64,000 bases of DNA from Callaeas wilsoni (lineage: Eukaryota; Chordata; Aves; Passeriformes; Callaeidae). Position numbers and translations under genes: made by a program. The stretch is from positions 124,001 to 188,000 of the forward strand of contig VWPU01004545.1 in the NCBI GenBank assembly GCA_013398955.1. Direction: 5' to 3'. Below, in pieces: positions 11,998 through 26,900 of this stretch (position 1 is its first letter; each line of letters begins with the position of its first letter). The notes under the pieces were generated by a model that did no database searches, was not told where the DNA came from, and worked only from the letters and a program-made list of their open reading frames with translations.

Positions 11998-14900
11998 GTA
12001 AGTATGATTGAACTTATGCCAGAGTTATTGATCATCTGAAGAGATCATATGTTAGGATTGTATCTTTGTAGTCACAGAGGACCATGAACAGCACAAAAGA
12101 ATAGCACATGTGAACAGCATCAGTATCCAAACAAGATCTTTCTTATGGGCCAGCCCAAGTGATGAGGCTGCCCCAGTTCTGCTCTAAGGATAAAATGAAT
12201 TCTACTGCATGTGCTAGGAGTGCCCTCACTTCCAAGTCCTACCCCTCAATGGATGAGATAGCTGTAACCCAAGATACGTGAGATTAGCAAAGGATTTTCT
12301 TAGCCACACATCTGTCTAACCCTGAAGAAGCTTAAAGAAAATCCAGCTCTGTAGAATATAACTGTTCATCATAGCTGCCTTTGGTGCCTTCTCAGACTTA
12401 TGCATTGTGAGTTGAACTTCATGAGACATGAAGCCTGTTTTTTAGTATTAGCCCAATGCCTCTGCTTTTCCATGTAGACTATTTTTTGTTCTTTCCCCTG
12501 AAACAGCCTCATATACCTATTTCACCCCATTTTTATTCCTGGGGAGTTTGCAGGCTGCCCCTGACCCAGGACTCCTGGAGCCTTTGATGCAGCTCCCTCT
12601 GACTAGGAAGGGTCAAGAGTCCTTTAACCGGTGTTTGGGAGGGACCTACCCTGAGAGCAGCCAACAGAGCCATCAGTTTGTGCAGCAGGGTGTGAAGAAG
12701 GGCTGAAATAAGAGGGCCTCCATTGAAACTGTGGGGCTGTAACAGTCTTAGACGTGGTGGCAACAGGGCAGTTTCCCCAGAAGGTGTAGAAGCAGCTGCC
12801 CCTGCTAGGGCAGAGGCTTCCACACAGAGTGGCTGCAGCCCTCCAAGTCCCAGACTTCAGGAGGTGCCAGGGACCTCTCTCTAGGTCAAGGGAGATATCT
12901 CTCAGCCCTGCAGGCCATCTTGGAGGAGCTGTGCTGGCAAGTGGAGGAGGCTCGGGAGGAAGCATGCAAACCATGCAGCACCAGAGAACGTGGAAGGGAG
13001 AGAGATAGGGTCTTCTCTGAGACACAACAGCTTAAAGACCATCAGTCCCCACCTGCAGTGGAGAAGCAGGCAGTGTCTGTGCCCACTATCAAAGCAAGCA
13101 AAACCTCCGGAGAATTGGAAGGATGGAAGTTGATGATATTTTGTATCAAGAGGAAGCTCCTGCCTCATCTAAGAACAGGTTGACTGCCCTCATAATTGAA
13201 GAGGAGCCACATGTGTCCCCTAGCAAAAGACCTGGTTCACTTAACTGCAAACCATGCAGGTATACCAGGAAAAAATGGTGAAACCCTGCAGTGGGTGACT
13301 CCCTGCTGCAAGGGACAAAGGACCCATCTGTAGGCCTGACCAACCATCTAGAGATGTTTGCTGCCTGGGAGGGGCCAGGATCCAGGATTTTGTGGAGAGA
13401 CTGCCAAAGCCTGTCCAGCCCTCTGACTTTTATCCCCTGTTGTTATTCCATTTGAGCACAAATGATACTACGAGGGGAAACCAGCATATGCCGGGAGCTG
13501 TAGAGCTAGAAAGTAGCTTTGCAGAGAAGGACCTGGGACTCTTGGTGGGTGTCATGAGCCAACAACGTGCCCATGCTGCAAAGAAGGTAAATGGTATCTT
13601 TGGCTACATTAGACAAAGCATTGCCAGCAGGTCAAGGGAGGTCATAATTTATTCAGTGATCCTGTGGCCACCCCTGGAATGACTTCTCAGTATAAGAGAC
13701 ACATGACACACTGAAGAGGCCCAGTGAAGGGCCAGAAGAATAATTAAGGGACTGTAGAATCTAACATAGGAGGAAAGACTGAGTGAAGTGGGACTGTTTA
13801 GCTTGGAGAACAGTCTCAGGAGGGCTCTTACCCATGTGCATAAATAACTGAAGGGAGGATGCAAAGAAGAGGACGTGGTTTAATGGTGAACGTGGTGGTG
13901 GTGCTAAGTTGATGATTGGACTTGATGATTTTAAAGGTCTTTTCCAACCTTAACGATTCTATGATTCTATTCAGTGATGCCCAATGACAGGACTAGAAGT
14001 GATGGGCACAAACTAAAACACGGGAGGTCCCCTCTGAACATCAGGAAATCTTTGTTACTGTGAGGAAGACTGGGCACTGTCACAGGTTGCCCAGGGAGAG
14101 AGCATGGCGTCTCCATGCTTGGTGAAATGCAAAAGCCATCTGGAAATGGTCCTGGATAACCAGTTGCAGGTGGGGAGTGGGCTTAGATGACCTCCTGAAG
14201 TCCCTTCAGTCTTAAACATACTGGGATTCTGTGGAAAAATAGGACATCTAAACTGGCAGAAGCCTCTCCTGAAGTTGTCACTTCTCTCATATGTTTTTGC
14301 TCATTGCTGGAGCCTGCCTGGCACAGAAGTGGCTGTGAACAATGCACAGTTGAACAGGCTCCTTTGCAACTCACTCATGGTGTGTTTGCCAAGTGGAGGA
14401 GTAATGGATAGCAAGTTTGAAGTCTGTGTTGTTCTGCAGGATCACTATCCCGTCCTGTTCAGTCTTTATCAAACCAAAGCCTACAAAATTAATTAAAACC
14501 TACTCTCTATTACCAGTCTTGCACAAAAGTGTATGTTTTGCAGTTATCTCAGAGCTTTCTGAGAACTAGTGCTCTTAGATTTCCCCTGGTAACAAGAAGA
14601 GATAGAAATATGTCTGATGTTCTTGGCTTGTTTTTCAGTTGAACCTGTGATAATGAAATAAATAACATGCCACTAGGAAACTGAAAATTATCAAAAAATA
14701 TCCACCATTGTTAACAGCAAAATTATGGCATTTGGTTTGGTTTCAGATTGTTCCAGTGGCTATGTCCTCCAGTTACAGTACATTCACACCTGAAACCTGC
14801 CGTCATACCCCTTGTTTTATTGGTAACTACTCTGCCTTCCACAATTTCCTCTTTGTTCTGCACGGGTAAGAATCTCTAGAAGACTGAAACTTAAAAGTTT

Positions 14901-17900
14901 CTCTTAATCGATGTTCACCCAGGTCCACTGAAATAAAACATTACTGACTTTCATAAAAGAGTTTTCAGCGAAGGAAACTTTAATTTACTTCTTGAGAAAA
15001 GGTTTGCCACTGGAGACTTGCTAATGTGTTGTATTCTCATGGAAAATTGAATCCAAACTGTGCTGGTGAGACATTTTATGAATTTTGTGGTAGATTCATT
15101 TAAATATAGGTTTTCTATTGGTTTGAGATGAAAACAGTTTTACTGAAAACTGTTTGTTTATTTCATAAAGTATCTATCTGACTCCAAACACTGTGCTTTG
15201 GAGAAAGAGGTTGTTTTTATTTGTTTATAGATCAACAAAATTTGAGAAGGCAATTTTGTGAATCATGCCAGATTTTATTGCTGCAGTTGGGGATAAGAGC
15301 TTTCTCTTGTGTGGAGCAGAAAACACATTTTTTTATAGGATGAAGCTGTGTTTCTGAACAGCACTAAAACACAACTAAAAGTTGCAGAATTCCAGGCTTA
15401 GTACTAATTTGTTGAAAATTTACCTCTGTTTTCAGAAATACTTGGAAAGATAACAAGAAATGTTAATTCAAAAAATTACTAATAGAATTAATATTAATTA
15501 AAAAAATTTCATTCAGCAGTTATTTTGTTAGAGATTTACCACTAATTTTATTCAGACAAACTAAATACAGTGCTGGCTGGACAAACTGCTCTTCCTTCCA
15601 CCAGTAATTTCCCAACTCCTCCCACAATATATGAAGAAAAGAGGGTTGGTTCATCACCCCTATCAACTTGCAGCAGGATACCATCATTGCTGCAGAATAA
15701 TACATGTAAATCTGTGAATTCTTATAGTTAGTCCAAGCGCTCGCTAGGGGATCAGTTTTTGCCTCAGTCGGGTATGAAGTGGGCCCCAACAGATGACTTA
15801 CATAATATGTGTATTAACTCTTTCTTGACAGATGAGCAATAGACCATGTTATTTTGCTTTAGATCATCAACAAGGTTAGTGGAAAGATTGCTTCCTCCTT
15901 AGCTGTGTAGAGAGAGCCACATCCTGTCTCAGTATTGCTCTTCTTGTTGTATGACTTAATGTTGGTTAGAGATGAAATGACCCCAATGTAGTACCCTGGC
16001 AAAGATGTGATGTTGCTTTACTAAATAGTTTTTGGGCCAGGAGACCTGATTCATATTTGTTTTTCTTAAAATCATTTTGGATAGCTCTAAAGGAAAGTAA
16101 TTAGTTTGTGTGACCCATTGATTCCCTGAGGCCATATATTATTTCCATGTGTCCTAAATAGGGCATTACTTTCTTTGGAATGAAGACATGAAGGGTGGCC
16201 TATATAGGATGGGGAAATAGCAGAGCCCCTAATAGAGCTGATGTGTTTTTCTTATTGCTTTTCTTTGTGTGTTGTCATGGAGAATAGTCTGAGAGAGAGA
16301 GAGAGGCAGTGGTAGAATTAAAAAAAAAAATTAAGGGAAAAAGGAAAAAAGAATACTCAGTGATGAAGCAGGAGTCTGGGATTATTCATGCCTGGTAAAG
16401 CCTCCCACAAGAGTGTTGTTCAGGTCATGTCAAATAGGCACCAGATAAGTACAGGACTGTGGTCCGTGGCTCTGTGCTCTCTGACACGCTGCAGAGATCT
16501 CTGCTTCAGAAAGTTGTAACTCTTGTAAATACTGGTGACAGTGGTCTCTTCTGTCACTGTTTGCAGAGGGTCTAGCTTTACTCACCTTTAATTTGCCTGT
16601 GAGAAGAGCCATCAAATTTTTCAAGAGTAGTGTGAAATGGGGTTTTGTTTTCCTGAGAAGCTGGCTGACGAGGTGGAGGGGCTACATTAGGGATGTTCAT
16701 AGCGTAGCTCTGCAGCGGATCAGGTAGCTACCGGCTTTGCATAGCAACGTTATGGCCAGCATATTAAATCATACATCACTTTATCCAGCATTTGTCATCC
16801 GGAGGCTTCAAACCCTTCCTAAAAATAGAAAAAAGTGAATGCTTTAGTTCCCACAATAGAGAAGGAAAGGTTGAGGCAAAGAGAAGTCAGGTACTCTGTC
16901 CGCAATCAGACAACCAACCAGCCCGTCCGGGGAGAATTTACTCCAAAAGCCATGCCTTCCATTTTCAATTACCTCCTTTTTTGTTCTGTGGTCTTCTTTT
17001 TTAGTTTCATTTTCTATGTGTTTATGCAGGATGAAATATGTAGACTGCAAATGAGTAAATAAATTCAATTGTGTTGTTTTTGCAGTGACTAAAATTTCCA
17101 TATATTTTGTGTGATTTTTTTTTTGTTAAGAAATATTATGAAACTCTTTCATAGGGAAAAATACATGTTCTGCATTAAATAATAAAAGGCAAAGGTGAAG
17201 ACCAATTTTTTTCTTTTTTTTAGGATTTCTTAGATTGAGCTATATGACTATCAGTCACCTGGAATGTATTTTAATGTTTAAGCACCCCGTGTTTGTAAAT
17301 CCCCCTTGTGGAGCCTAATGAAGCATTAAAATGCTGGAGTTTTAACTTCTTTTTTTTAACTTCAAAACACAGAATACAATTCAGGCAAACACAGCAAAGT
17401 AGAAGCTGCCTGTGGATGTGAAACAGGAAGCAGTAGTAGACTCATGTGTAACAGGGTTGCGTTTGCTCTTGCTCAACTAGATATACATCAATTTTAATTA
17501 ACACGTTTTTTGCTTCAGCTGCTAACGTCCCTTCAGCAGTGAGTGGGTTATGCGTTTCCATCCTGCATATACCACCAGCATCACCACCACGTCCTTCTCT
17601 AGCTTCCCCCTCCCCTTTCTACACAAATGTTGCAACACAATCTGAAATTTCCTCTTTTCTTTCCTTCCTGCATTTCTTACAGGTTCCTTTGCGTCAGAAG
17701 GCAAAAAAGAAAAGTCAAGGTAATGAGGGATTGTTTTTTATTTTCTCTCCTGGATTCCTCTTTTATTTTCTGAGTATGCCTTATTCTTGGGAGGGTGAGG
17801 ATTCTGTACTGCTGCTCAGCTGGGGAAAAGCTGCTTTTCAACTCCACTGATTCTTACACCAATTCTGAGAAAAATGACAACGGGCTGTTCCTTTGGACTA

Positions 17901-20900
17901 AATCCTTGTGGTATGTTAATTGAATCAAAGCTGGAAATCAGCGAGGTAAAATCAGCTGCCTGCACAGACGTACACACTAATGGTTTTCATGTACTTGGCA
18001 TAATAGTTTTCTCTAGCTGACTTAAATAGATGTATTCTTTTCAGTGCAGCTGTGTGAGGGGAAATATATGCATGCTTCTCTTAAAAGGATCAAAGGCTGT
18101 GTTTTTAATTTACTAAAACTCGTGTATGGGTATCTTAGCATTAATTAGTATCTGCATTATCTATAGCCTACTGTTTTATTTCTGAACATCAGCATGCCTT
18201 TCAAATGAATGTGTGTTACTGTCACAGCCGTTATAAAACTGGATGACTTCTAAGTATATTTTAAGATATGCTTGGATGACTTGCTGAGATTCCTAAGTAA
18301 GGATGATATCTTTAACTGGCAGCAACATCTTTCCTGGTAATGCAGTTTTAAGCAAGCACAACACTGTATTTTTAATGGCACAGGGTTCTTTATAATGAGC
18401 CGACGGAGGATATCGTGCAAAGAGCTGGGGCAAGCCGATTGCCAAGGATGGCTCTACAAAAAGAAGGAAAAAGGAGCTTTCATTGGCAACAAATGGAAAA
18501 AGTTCTGGTGTGTGCTAAAGGAGTCATCGCTGTATTGGTACAGCAGTCAGCTGGTGAGTACAGCGTACATCCAGCTCCGGGTGCCAGACAAACAGCGTCT
18601 GCTGGGACTGAGAGAAGGGAAGCTCGGGTCATAATTTAGATGCATTGTGGAGGAGTACATATAACTGGGTTTATTTCTCAGCCCTGACATTTTTTGTGAT
18701 CTGGGAAGTGTCCATATGAATGTGAAATATGCAGAAAACGATGTGTTTTCTAGTTCAGCAACTACTTGTGAAATGTTAACTTGCTGTCTGTTTTGCCCTG
18801 TAAAGAGCTGTTCTTTGAAGGCTCTGGTGGCATTTGAATTTGAGAAGTATTTTCCTGGGTATAGGCAATTTGCAAGCACTTGTTATCAAGGCTCAAAACA
18901 GGAATGCTTCTTCACTTCTTATTAATTTAATTTTCAGAAATGTCTCTCCTGTTTCTCTCTCCATCCTCTTCCACACTAAGATTATTGTGTTTATCTGCTT
19001 GGTTTCTTTTTCTTTTTTTTTTGCTGTTTTTTTTTCCTATTTAATTTTTTTTTTTTTTTTTTTTTTTTCCTATTTATTTTTTTTTCCTTTTTTTTTTTTT
19101 TTTCTTTTCAAATGGTAGAGGGCAGCTGACTTTACTCTGGGTTTGCTTGATTGGGCAGAGATGGTGTCTTGCCCATACTAGGAAGATTCAGATATAATTA
19201 TTCCCTTCACTTTGCTGTCTGGCACTGCTACCTCTGAAAAGCTCTTATCACATTCAAATGATGGAGTGACAGAGCCCAGAATTAGGGCGTGAAGAGAATT
19301 AGGGTGTGCCAGCAAAAACATGGACTGAAACTCAGCAGCTTCAGTGTCAATTGTGGATGGACATGAGGTTCCCTAAATGCAAAGTAGCTGCTCTGGAAAT
19401 CAGCAAGTCCCAGGCACAGCAAAGGATGAAAGATTAAAGGAACCCTTATTAATTCTTAGAGCATTTAAAAAAATCAAAGGCAATCTGGATGATTTCCACT
19501 TGTTTATTTCCACAGCAGTAATCCCCATTAAAAATTTTGCTAACTGTTTCAGGAAAAAAATAAAATGGTTTAAGCCATTAAAAAAATCCTCATTCCCTAA
19601 ACAAAGCTTTACTCATGTAGAGTATTCCACATTCTCCCTTCAGTTGTGGATATAGTGTTAGTGTTTTTTGTGGGTTTTTTGTTTGCTTATGTGTATGTGA
19701 GAGAGAGATATTTTCTTTTGTTTGCCTTTTTTTATCCAAATAAAAACTTTGACTGGTACTTCAAGATAATATTAGCTATTTTTTGGGAGAGTAAAGTGAA
19801 AGCAGCTCTGCTGGTCTTGGGCTGCTGTTTTTTATGATGTTTTTTACGGTAGTCTGATATAGATTCCTTTCAAGACTATGTCAAATTCATGCATAATAGA
19901 AAGAAAAGAAATAGAAAAATTAGGAAAAAAAAGTTTTTAAAAGGCACTTTTTTCCTAATGCTTACAATATCTCTGCTTGAAAGACATGGCCTGGCAGATA
20001 TACTAATAAGCAGCATTAATACCTTGCAAAACCTTATTCATATTGGCTGTTATAACTGTATGTTTGCAGTTGTACTTCTGGCCAAGCAGTTTTAAGAAAG
20101 GTGAGCTGGCTGGCTGATATGTCTTTTTAGACACAGAAAATATCAGAAAGGAGTAATCCAGAGGAGTAATCAAGACGAGAGGAAGTAAAAAAGGCAACAT
20201 TAGGAAAAGTTTGCCGAGGGGGGAGAGGTGCAAATTCCTCCACTTCCTTCAGTTGTTCTGCCCTGGTTAAATTCCGCTCCTGAGACCCAGAGAAACTCTG
20301 ATCATGCTGGTCCCAGTGCTCCTAGACAGCACTCATCCTTTTAGTCCATGCCTACTTCCTGACTGTTGGTGACTGCCCCCAAAGGAACAAAGCTGAAATT
20401 TAAATGTCTGCCTCATTCCAATTTATTTCATTTCCTCTGAAGAGCTCATATGGCTTTGACATACTGTTGTCTTGTGTCAGCCCTGAGTTCTCACCTATCA
20501 CAGTTGTTCTTTAAGCATGCTAGCTGGTAGTACCTCTTTGCTTTCAACTTCTGCCAACTCTCACACACTATTTTATGTTAAAAACTCAAGATTTCTTTGG
20601 GCAGCTTAAAGTGCAGCCTCTATATAGCTATAGATTCAGGCAATGTTTGCAGAATGTCAGTAACTGTGGGGTTTGGAAAGGACAGGAGGTGTTCCTTGCT
20701 AAGGCTTGCTTTCTTAAATCCTTGAGACCAGAGGCATGCTCAGAGTTGTATGTGAGACCAATTAGACCCAGATATTCTCACTTTGAGTCTGATGAAGGAG
20801 AAATAGCAGTGATGCATTCACTTGCTTGCTGGACAAGTCTCTGGCCTGGCGTTAGGACTGCCTGCACTTCCTCTGCCTTCAGTAAAGGACCAAATCCTTG

Positions 20901-23900
20901 GTCCCAAGGGGACGTACAAGATGACAGCCTAAAGTTCTGTTGCAACAGAGGAGTCCTGCTTCTCACGTGCCTGAGGCTTCCTGTGACCAGCCCTTTTACA
21001 CAGGCTGTTGCCAAATGTGGCGATGGAAGAGTGGGGCTGATGTTGAAGCAACTGGGGCACACTGGTTGCCTGTAGCTCTGCTTGACCAGTTTTGTCTTGG
21101 TGAGAAGTGAGCATGGTTTGTTTGTGGCTGTGTGAAAACCAGACACTGGCAACTGTAGCATAGCAACAGGGTGCTGGACCTTTTTTCTAATGGAGATGGA
21201 GAAAATAGAGAGTGGGTGGAATTTGTACGGGAATGTGCAATTATCCTGGATTTGGGTAGATAACCTCACCTGAATATCATCTTCTTGGTCAAGTTTGTCT
21301 TCATGTGCCTCTGAAGTGCTGTATGTTTCTGTCACTCTGGTTTAGTTTTTCTTCAAGCCACTCTGGTTCTGGGTCTCTTATGAGAGGCAGATTTGGGTAC
21401 ATGATATAGGACACTTGTTGTGATACTTGAAGCTGATATTTCCTTCAATTTACCATAAAATGTTTCGTGAATGCCACAGCTCAAAAGAGTAAAAATAATA
21501 AAAGGGTCAGCAATAAGAGATCAGACAGCCCAAGAGTCAAGCTTCTCCTTCACTGAAAGAAAGCTAGAGAGCACAGGCAAATCTGAATAAATTTTTGATG
21601 AGCTAGCTGAGGTTGGGGCCCAATGGTTTCAGCAGGCCAGGGTAGCCTACCCTGGAACCTCTTCCCGCACACCCTTCTTCTTTCTATAAAATGTGAGGCA
21701 AGTAAACTTCTCTTTGCGGCATGGAAGCACTCCCAGTCTGAGGAGGGGAAGCTGTTTGGACTAGGAGGAAGCACAGAATGGTTGGTTTTGTAATGAAAAC
21801 ACAGCAAACGTCAGAAAATGTATCTGAGCAGTCAGACTTTCTGGGTGCCTTCAAGAACACCAGGCTCCTTGGACAACTGCTCTTCATTAGTGTTTGTCTC
21901 CTTTTCTTTTAAAGTATCACTCTCTGTAGGCAGCTGCCTTGAAGACAAATGTTTAAATAGTACAGTTTGTGATCCTGCCTGACCCTTTAGCAGTTTCAAT
22001 TCTCATACTGAAACCCCAAAGGGAATTAATACTCCCACGTAGGAAGAGGGGTGGTGGGGGAGAATTGTCACACATAATCCCGGGCTCCTGGCTCTTTGTG
22101 CTTGTTTCGACTGTGTTGGATAATGTTGGCTGGAATGGGACAAAGGCCTAAATGCCTCTGTCTGGTGGGCCTTTAGGGTAACTTGACTGGTTTTCCAAAT
22201 ACAGTTGAAATAGATTTGTGCACAATGTGTTAACGGTGGTTGTCATGGGGATTCAGCTGAAAAGAAATATAAATATAAAATTAAAGAGTTGCAGGCTGTG
22301 ATCTACTGTCACTATTTATCTTTGTTCTTTTTTTTTTTCCCCATTCACTGCATTTAAATTGGTCCTCACTCCAACAGCCTTGCTGGAAGCTGTATAATTA
22401 CAGTCTTTAAAAAGAAAAATCTTTTACCTTTGAGTTGTAATAGCTGCTTATGTGGATGAGAAAAAGTCATTGATGTTCGCTGATTGTGCTGAGAGGCTTG
22501 GGGACCTATGGCCCAATATCTTACATAAATTATTCACAGTTCTATAGGATGCCATTGGTGTACTTGGCAGAGAGAAAAAAAGCCTGAACTGCTCCTCCAG
22601 CATCCATAGGGTCTTCTGGGGGCAGTGCTGAAACACTGATGAGGCCATGAGGACTACCCTGATTTGCAGATTGGAGCTGTTCCACAATAAGAAGATATTT
22701 CAATTTATAGCACTATTTTTAAAAATCTGCTGCAACATTACACTCATTTTAAATGACTTACTAAATCTCCTAAAGCCACAACTTTAGATAGCATATTGAG
22801 GCAAACTCAAAAGGACATTGGCCTCTTTCATTGGATTCATGCATTGTGTTTCATAAATAATTTCTCTTTTTTTGGGTGCAAAGCTTTTTCTGTGAAAAAA
22901 TGGCTATTTTCTTTTTTGCCCCAAGAATTTGCAGATACTGTTTTTGAAATAATGAAATTATTTTTCTACAACTTGGAATAGCAAAAGTGTAGATTTATGT
23001 TGGGCTAACCTCCATAAAACCCACAAGAGATAACAGCTTATTCTTTTAAACATCCTGATTAAAAAGAAAACAGGTCAAGGTTCCTTTTTTCTGAGGTTTT
23101 TAGGGCTATTTTACAGCATCAAAATCTGAAGGAATCTTGAATGAAATGTGTGAGTTAAATAATAGCATGCTAAAGTCATGTTAGAGATAACATTTTGGAA
23201 GGAAGAAAGAAAGCACTTAGGATTTCTATATGCTTTAAATGTTTTAAAATGTCATTTTTATCCCAAGAATGACTGAAAAGATGACTTCCACAGGTTCTTT
23301 TCCTAGGGTTCATTTGGAATTTTATTTGCTGACTGAAATAACACCCATAAGGTTTTAATGTTGTGATTTCTTTTCCTTGTTTTCTTTCCTTTTTTCCTGA
23401 TAATTATGAAGCTACATACCCATCAAATCCCTCTTTTCTGTTACATAGATGGCACATTTGAGATGTGTACAGATAGTGTATTTAAAAAAAAATCACACCA
23501 CTATCCTCTTTCCTTTCACTCATACATAAAATGAAACATAAATTTTTCTTTAATTGAACAAATATGAAATCACAGACAGAATTACTATAAAATCTGAATG
23601 CACTGAGAGAGAACGTGTATGTGAGAACATAATCTTTTACCAACTGGAACATGCCAAATACTGCATAAGAAGTCAGGAGTTTCTCTGTTGTACAACTGTT
23701 AAAATTAAAGCACTGAAATCAAAGCCTACAGACCCATTTTCATTAGTAATTTAGAGGCTGCTCCCCTAATTTAGATAATCTATCTAAATTACTAATGAAT
23801 TAAGTCAGTGGTTCAAGTCCAAATTCCATTTCTGCACGCATGGGAGTATTCCAGGTGAGTGTCTCCACACCGGTTTACGGGGTCCCAATAATTCATTAGT

Positions 23901-26900
23901 CCATAATCCAAACACTCAAATACTTTTCTACATTGACAGTGGAGACAGTGACTTATCTAATGGCATTTCATGGACTTACTCCCCTCAGGAGTGCTTGTGC
24001 AGCACTCTGAGCTGTTTATAGGATGCAGTCTAGACCAATGGTTACTGCCCTGACAGACAAAACTGGCTGAGCTGTAACTGCCTTCAAAACATGGAAAAAA
24101 GGCCAAATCTGTCCCAGACCCGAGTCACCCACCCACCCACTTACCCAGCTCAGGCCATGGATTTATTGTTGCATGGGTACCTGGGTATAGTCCTTCACAC
24201 GGGGTCTCATGGATAACGTTTTTCTTAAACGGGATTATTGATTCATACTGCAGAGAAACAACTGGCATTTTATGGATTTCTCATCCAGCAATGTGTGCAA
24301 CAGTGATTGTTGTACCTCATGGACAGCTTTATTGAGATTGGTCTCTGGTATTCTCAGACTGGTCTTGGGAACTAAACAGGAATTTCGGTGTTCCAGATCC
24401 AGTAAGTGACCATTTTTTGGTACAGAAATGCTGGCTAATACAATCTCTGCCTTTAGTAAAGTGCAGCCCAAGAACAGTGCTCCTTCATTACTCACCCGTA
24501 CTCATTTGCTCATCCCTATATACTTAATATACTATGGATTTGGGATGGCAATACTAGGTTTAGTTTGTTGTTATTTTATCTCAATGACTTTAGTCTTGTG
24601 AAATTCCAGCCTATGGAATTGAAACAAAAGCTCCCCAAGTTAGTCACTAAACAAGTTCTACAGATACAAATACAATCAGTGTTAAAAGCTCACAGCAGCA
24701 AATAAGCACTTTTTCATACAAATATTACAAAATGAAATTTTTTCAGCCCAGACGTAAAAAAATCTTTTTTTCTCCTGTACTGAAAGAAAATAAGAAAAAC
24801 TCCTTACAGCAATGCTGTGCATCTGTGTGTGTGTGTTTCTTGGAGCAGCAAAACCATTTACTGCTGATAACGTAAAATATAAACTTTTCACATGAATGTT
24901 TAATACATGTAAATGACAGGAATGATGGTTAGGCCATGATTTATTGTATACCAAAGAACAGATATGCAGATGTGAGGGTAAGCCACCCACTGAAGTATAC
25001 ATTCTGTATCCATATTTCCATTCTTGGAGATTCATACTTCCAAGCATTAAAGCTAAAAGACTTGTCTCGATTAACATCTTTTTATAGTCTTGTCATATCC
25101 ATGCATAATGAGACTCGAGCTACTGTCGGTCGTCTTCATTTATACTCTGCCTTTGTAATTGTGGTGTGTATTTTACCTGCTTTAACTCAGTGTACATTTT
25201 CAGAATTTTAATGTGTCTATGAGCAATGGCTGGGAGCAGCAAAAATGTAATTCAGGAATGAGCACTCTGTATTTTGGAAAGTAAGTTTTTTCCTGACATT
25301 ATGTCCTACAGACTTTTGTCTACATTATATATTGCTCATCTTAGGAGGATTCCTAATCTTGTTGCAGATGACCAGGTGTATGTAGACAGATGTAGTAAAG
25401 GAAGACGTTTCTGCTTCAGATGTTTCAGTTTCAGGCAGCATGAACAGGGATTTGAGGCTTGTCACTTCAGTTTTGCTGGAGCAACGCTGTGACTCAGAGT
25501 CCTGCTGACTGAGAACAGAGACGTCAATGCTCAGTAAACCTTCTCGCATGCAGAAAGGGCTGACTGCATATAAACAGGGTACTGTAAATGTAAATGTCTG
25601 CCTGGATTTTGCTACCTCTTGTAGCATGCCTGGAAATTTCTGGGGGGAGTGATAGCTGAGTGACCAAGGCCATCTGAGGCAGGTTTGCAGTGTTTAACAA
25701 CAGAGCTCAGCTGTGTGGGATGATCGCCTTGCACCTCATGGGATGGGATCAGCCTGCATTGCCTCTGCCTGCTTGTGTACAGGTGACCCTGCGAAATGGT
25801 CCATGCTGCAGTTACACAGGGGACATCGTCCTCCATTTCTGCTTAGAATCATCTTGGGGCACTTTTGAATTGTATTTTTCAGCTATGCACAGGTCATTTT
25901 ATGTGCTGCTGTTACATGTCTGTGTAAGATCCATACATGCTCTGTCATGGCACAAATACACCTCTGAGATCGTAGGCACCATCCAGACCTGAACAGATGA
26001 TACAACCCTTGTTCATCCCTGTCAGTCAACAAAATCCATGCTCATACTCTGCCACTTGCACTAACAGGAGTGGTGGCTTTCCAGCACCCAGGATTTGCAC
26101 AAATATAGCTGGTATAGAAATATTTCATCAGGCGTTGCTCTGTCCCCATGGTGATGAGCATATATTTTCACAGTATAAAAAACTGTCAAAAACAAGCACT
26201 TGCATGTTAAATATTATTCAGCATTGGAATCTACTAGCTTACCAGTTGGTTTATGTGGTGATATTACATTTTTTTTCTTTTATGGAAGGCTGAAAAAGCA
26301 GAAGGATTTATAAGACTTCCAGACTTCAGTGTGGATCGAGCAATTGAATGCAAAAAAAAGCAGTAAGTTTATCTCTTGTTCCCAGTTTTGCATGATTTTT
26401 ACAACGTTGCAAGGAATGAATCTCAGTAGTCTTTGACAGTGAAACTGTGGGGGAGTTCTTTTGTGTTGTATAAATAATGAGATATTAATTGAGCTACTGA
26501 AAACCATATTGCAAATATATTTTTGAAAAATCTCTGCCAGATGTGCTTTGCTAAAACCACAAGCAAAAAAACCAGATGAATGTGCCAAATGCTTTCTTTT
26601 TCTTCTCCTTTTTTTCATTTGCTGATTATGAGTAGGCTGTAGTTCTCAGATAACCCCTCTTGGTTGAGGAGGTCAGCAGTGGTGCAAGTAATGCTGCATC
26701 TTTCCAAGCCTGGACTATTCTTTAGGCTGCTGTGGTGCAACTGAGCTTGGACTGGTACTTGAAGCCTTTGGTTGTGCAGGGAATAAATACTTTCTTTAGC
26801 AAGTTGCACATTTAAAAATATTCTGTCCAAACTCCATATGCAGCACTGACTTCCAGCTGCTTCTGAGCACACCTCAAAGGTTTGGAGGGGTGTCGCTATT

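Larger units (their letters stand above)
11998..17682 (+). other. IPCEF1: IPCEF1 intron 1 of the coding region
   Basis: It holds the nested CR1 complex (12540-14235). The rest is AT-rich with a short GA microsatellite near 16291-16305 and an A run near 16320. No other gene is seen. Confidence 0.85.
17720..26288 (+). other. IPCEF1: IPCEF1 introns 2 and 3 (around exon 3)
   Basis: Intron 2 (17720-18383) shows nothing notable. Intron 3 (18554-26288) holds a long T-rich tract (19004-19108) and a short TG microsatellite near 24825. The long open frame on the - strand at 20778-21335 has no recognisable domain and is not called. Confidence 0.8.

Noticed and set aside
12533..13183. Several overlapping open frames on both strands
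   Set aside because: These are frames within the CR1 element. Only the + strand has CR1 ORF1 remnants, and none is a host gene.
20778..21335. Longest open frame in the window (185 codons, - strand) and its + strand counterpart at 20575-21075
   Set aside because: No known domain, no repeated or conserved pattern, frames open on both strands at once, and it sits within IPCEF1 intron 3. It looks like a chance frame.
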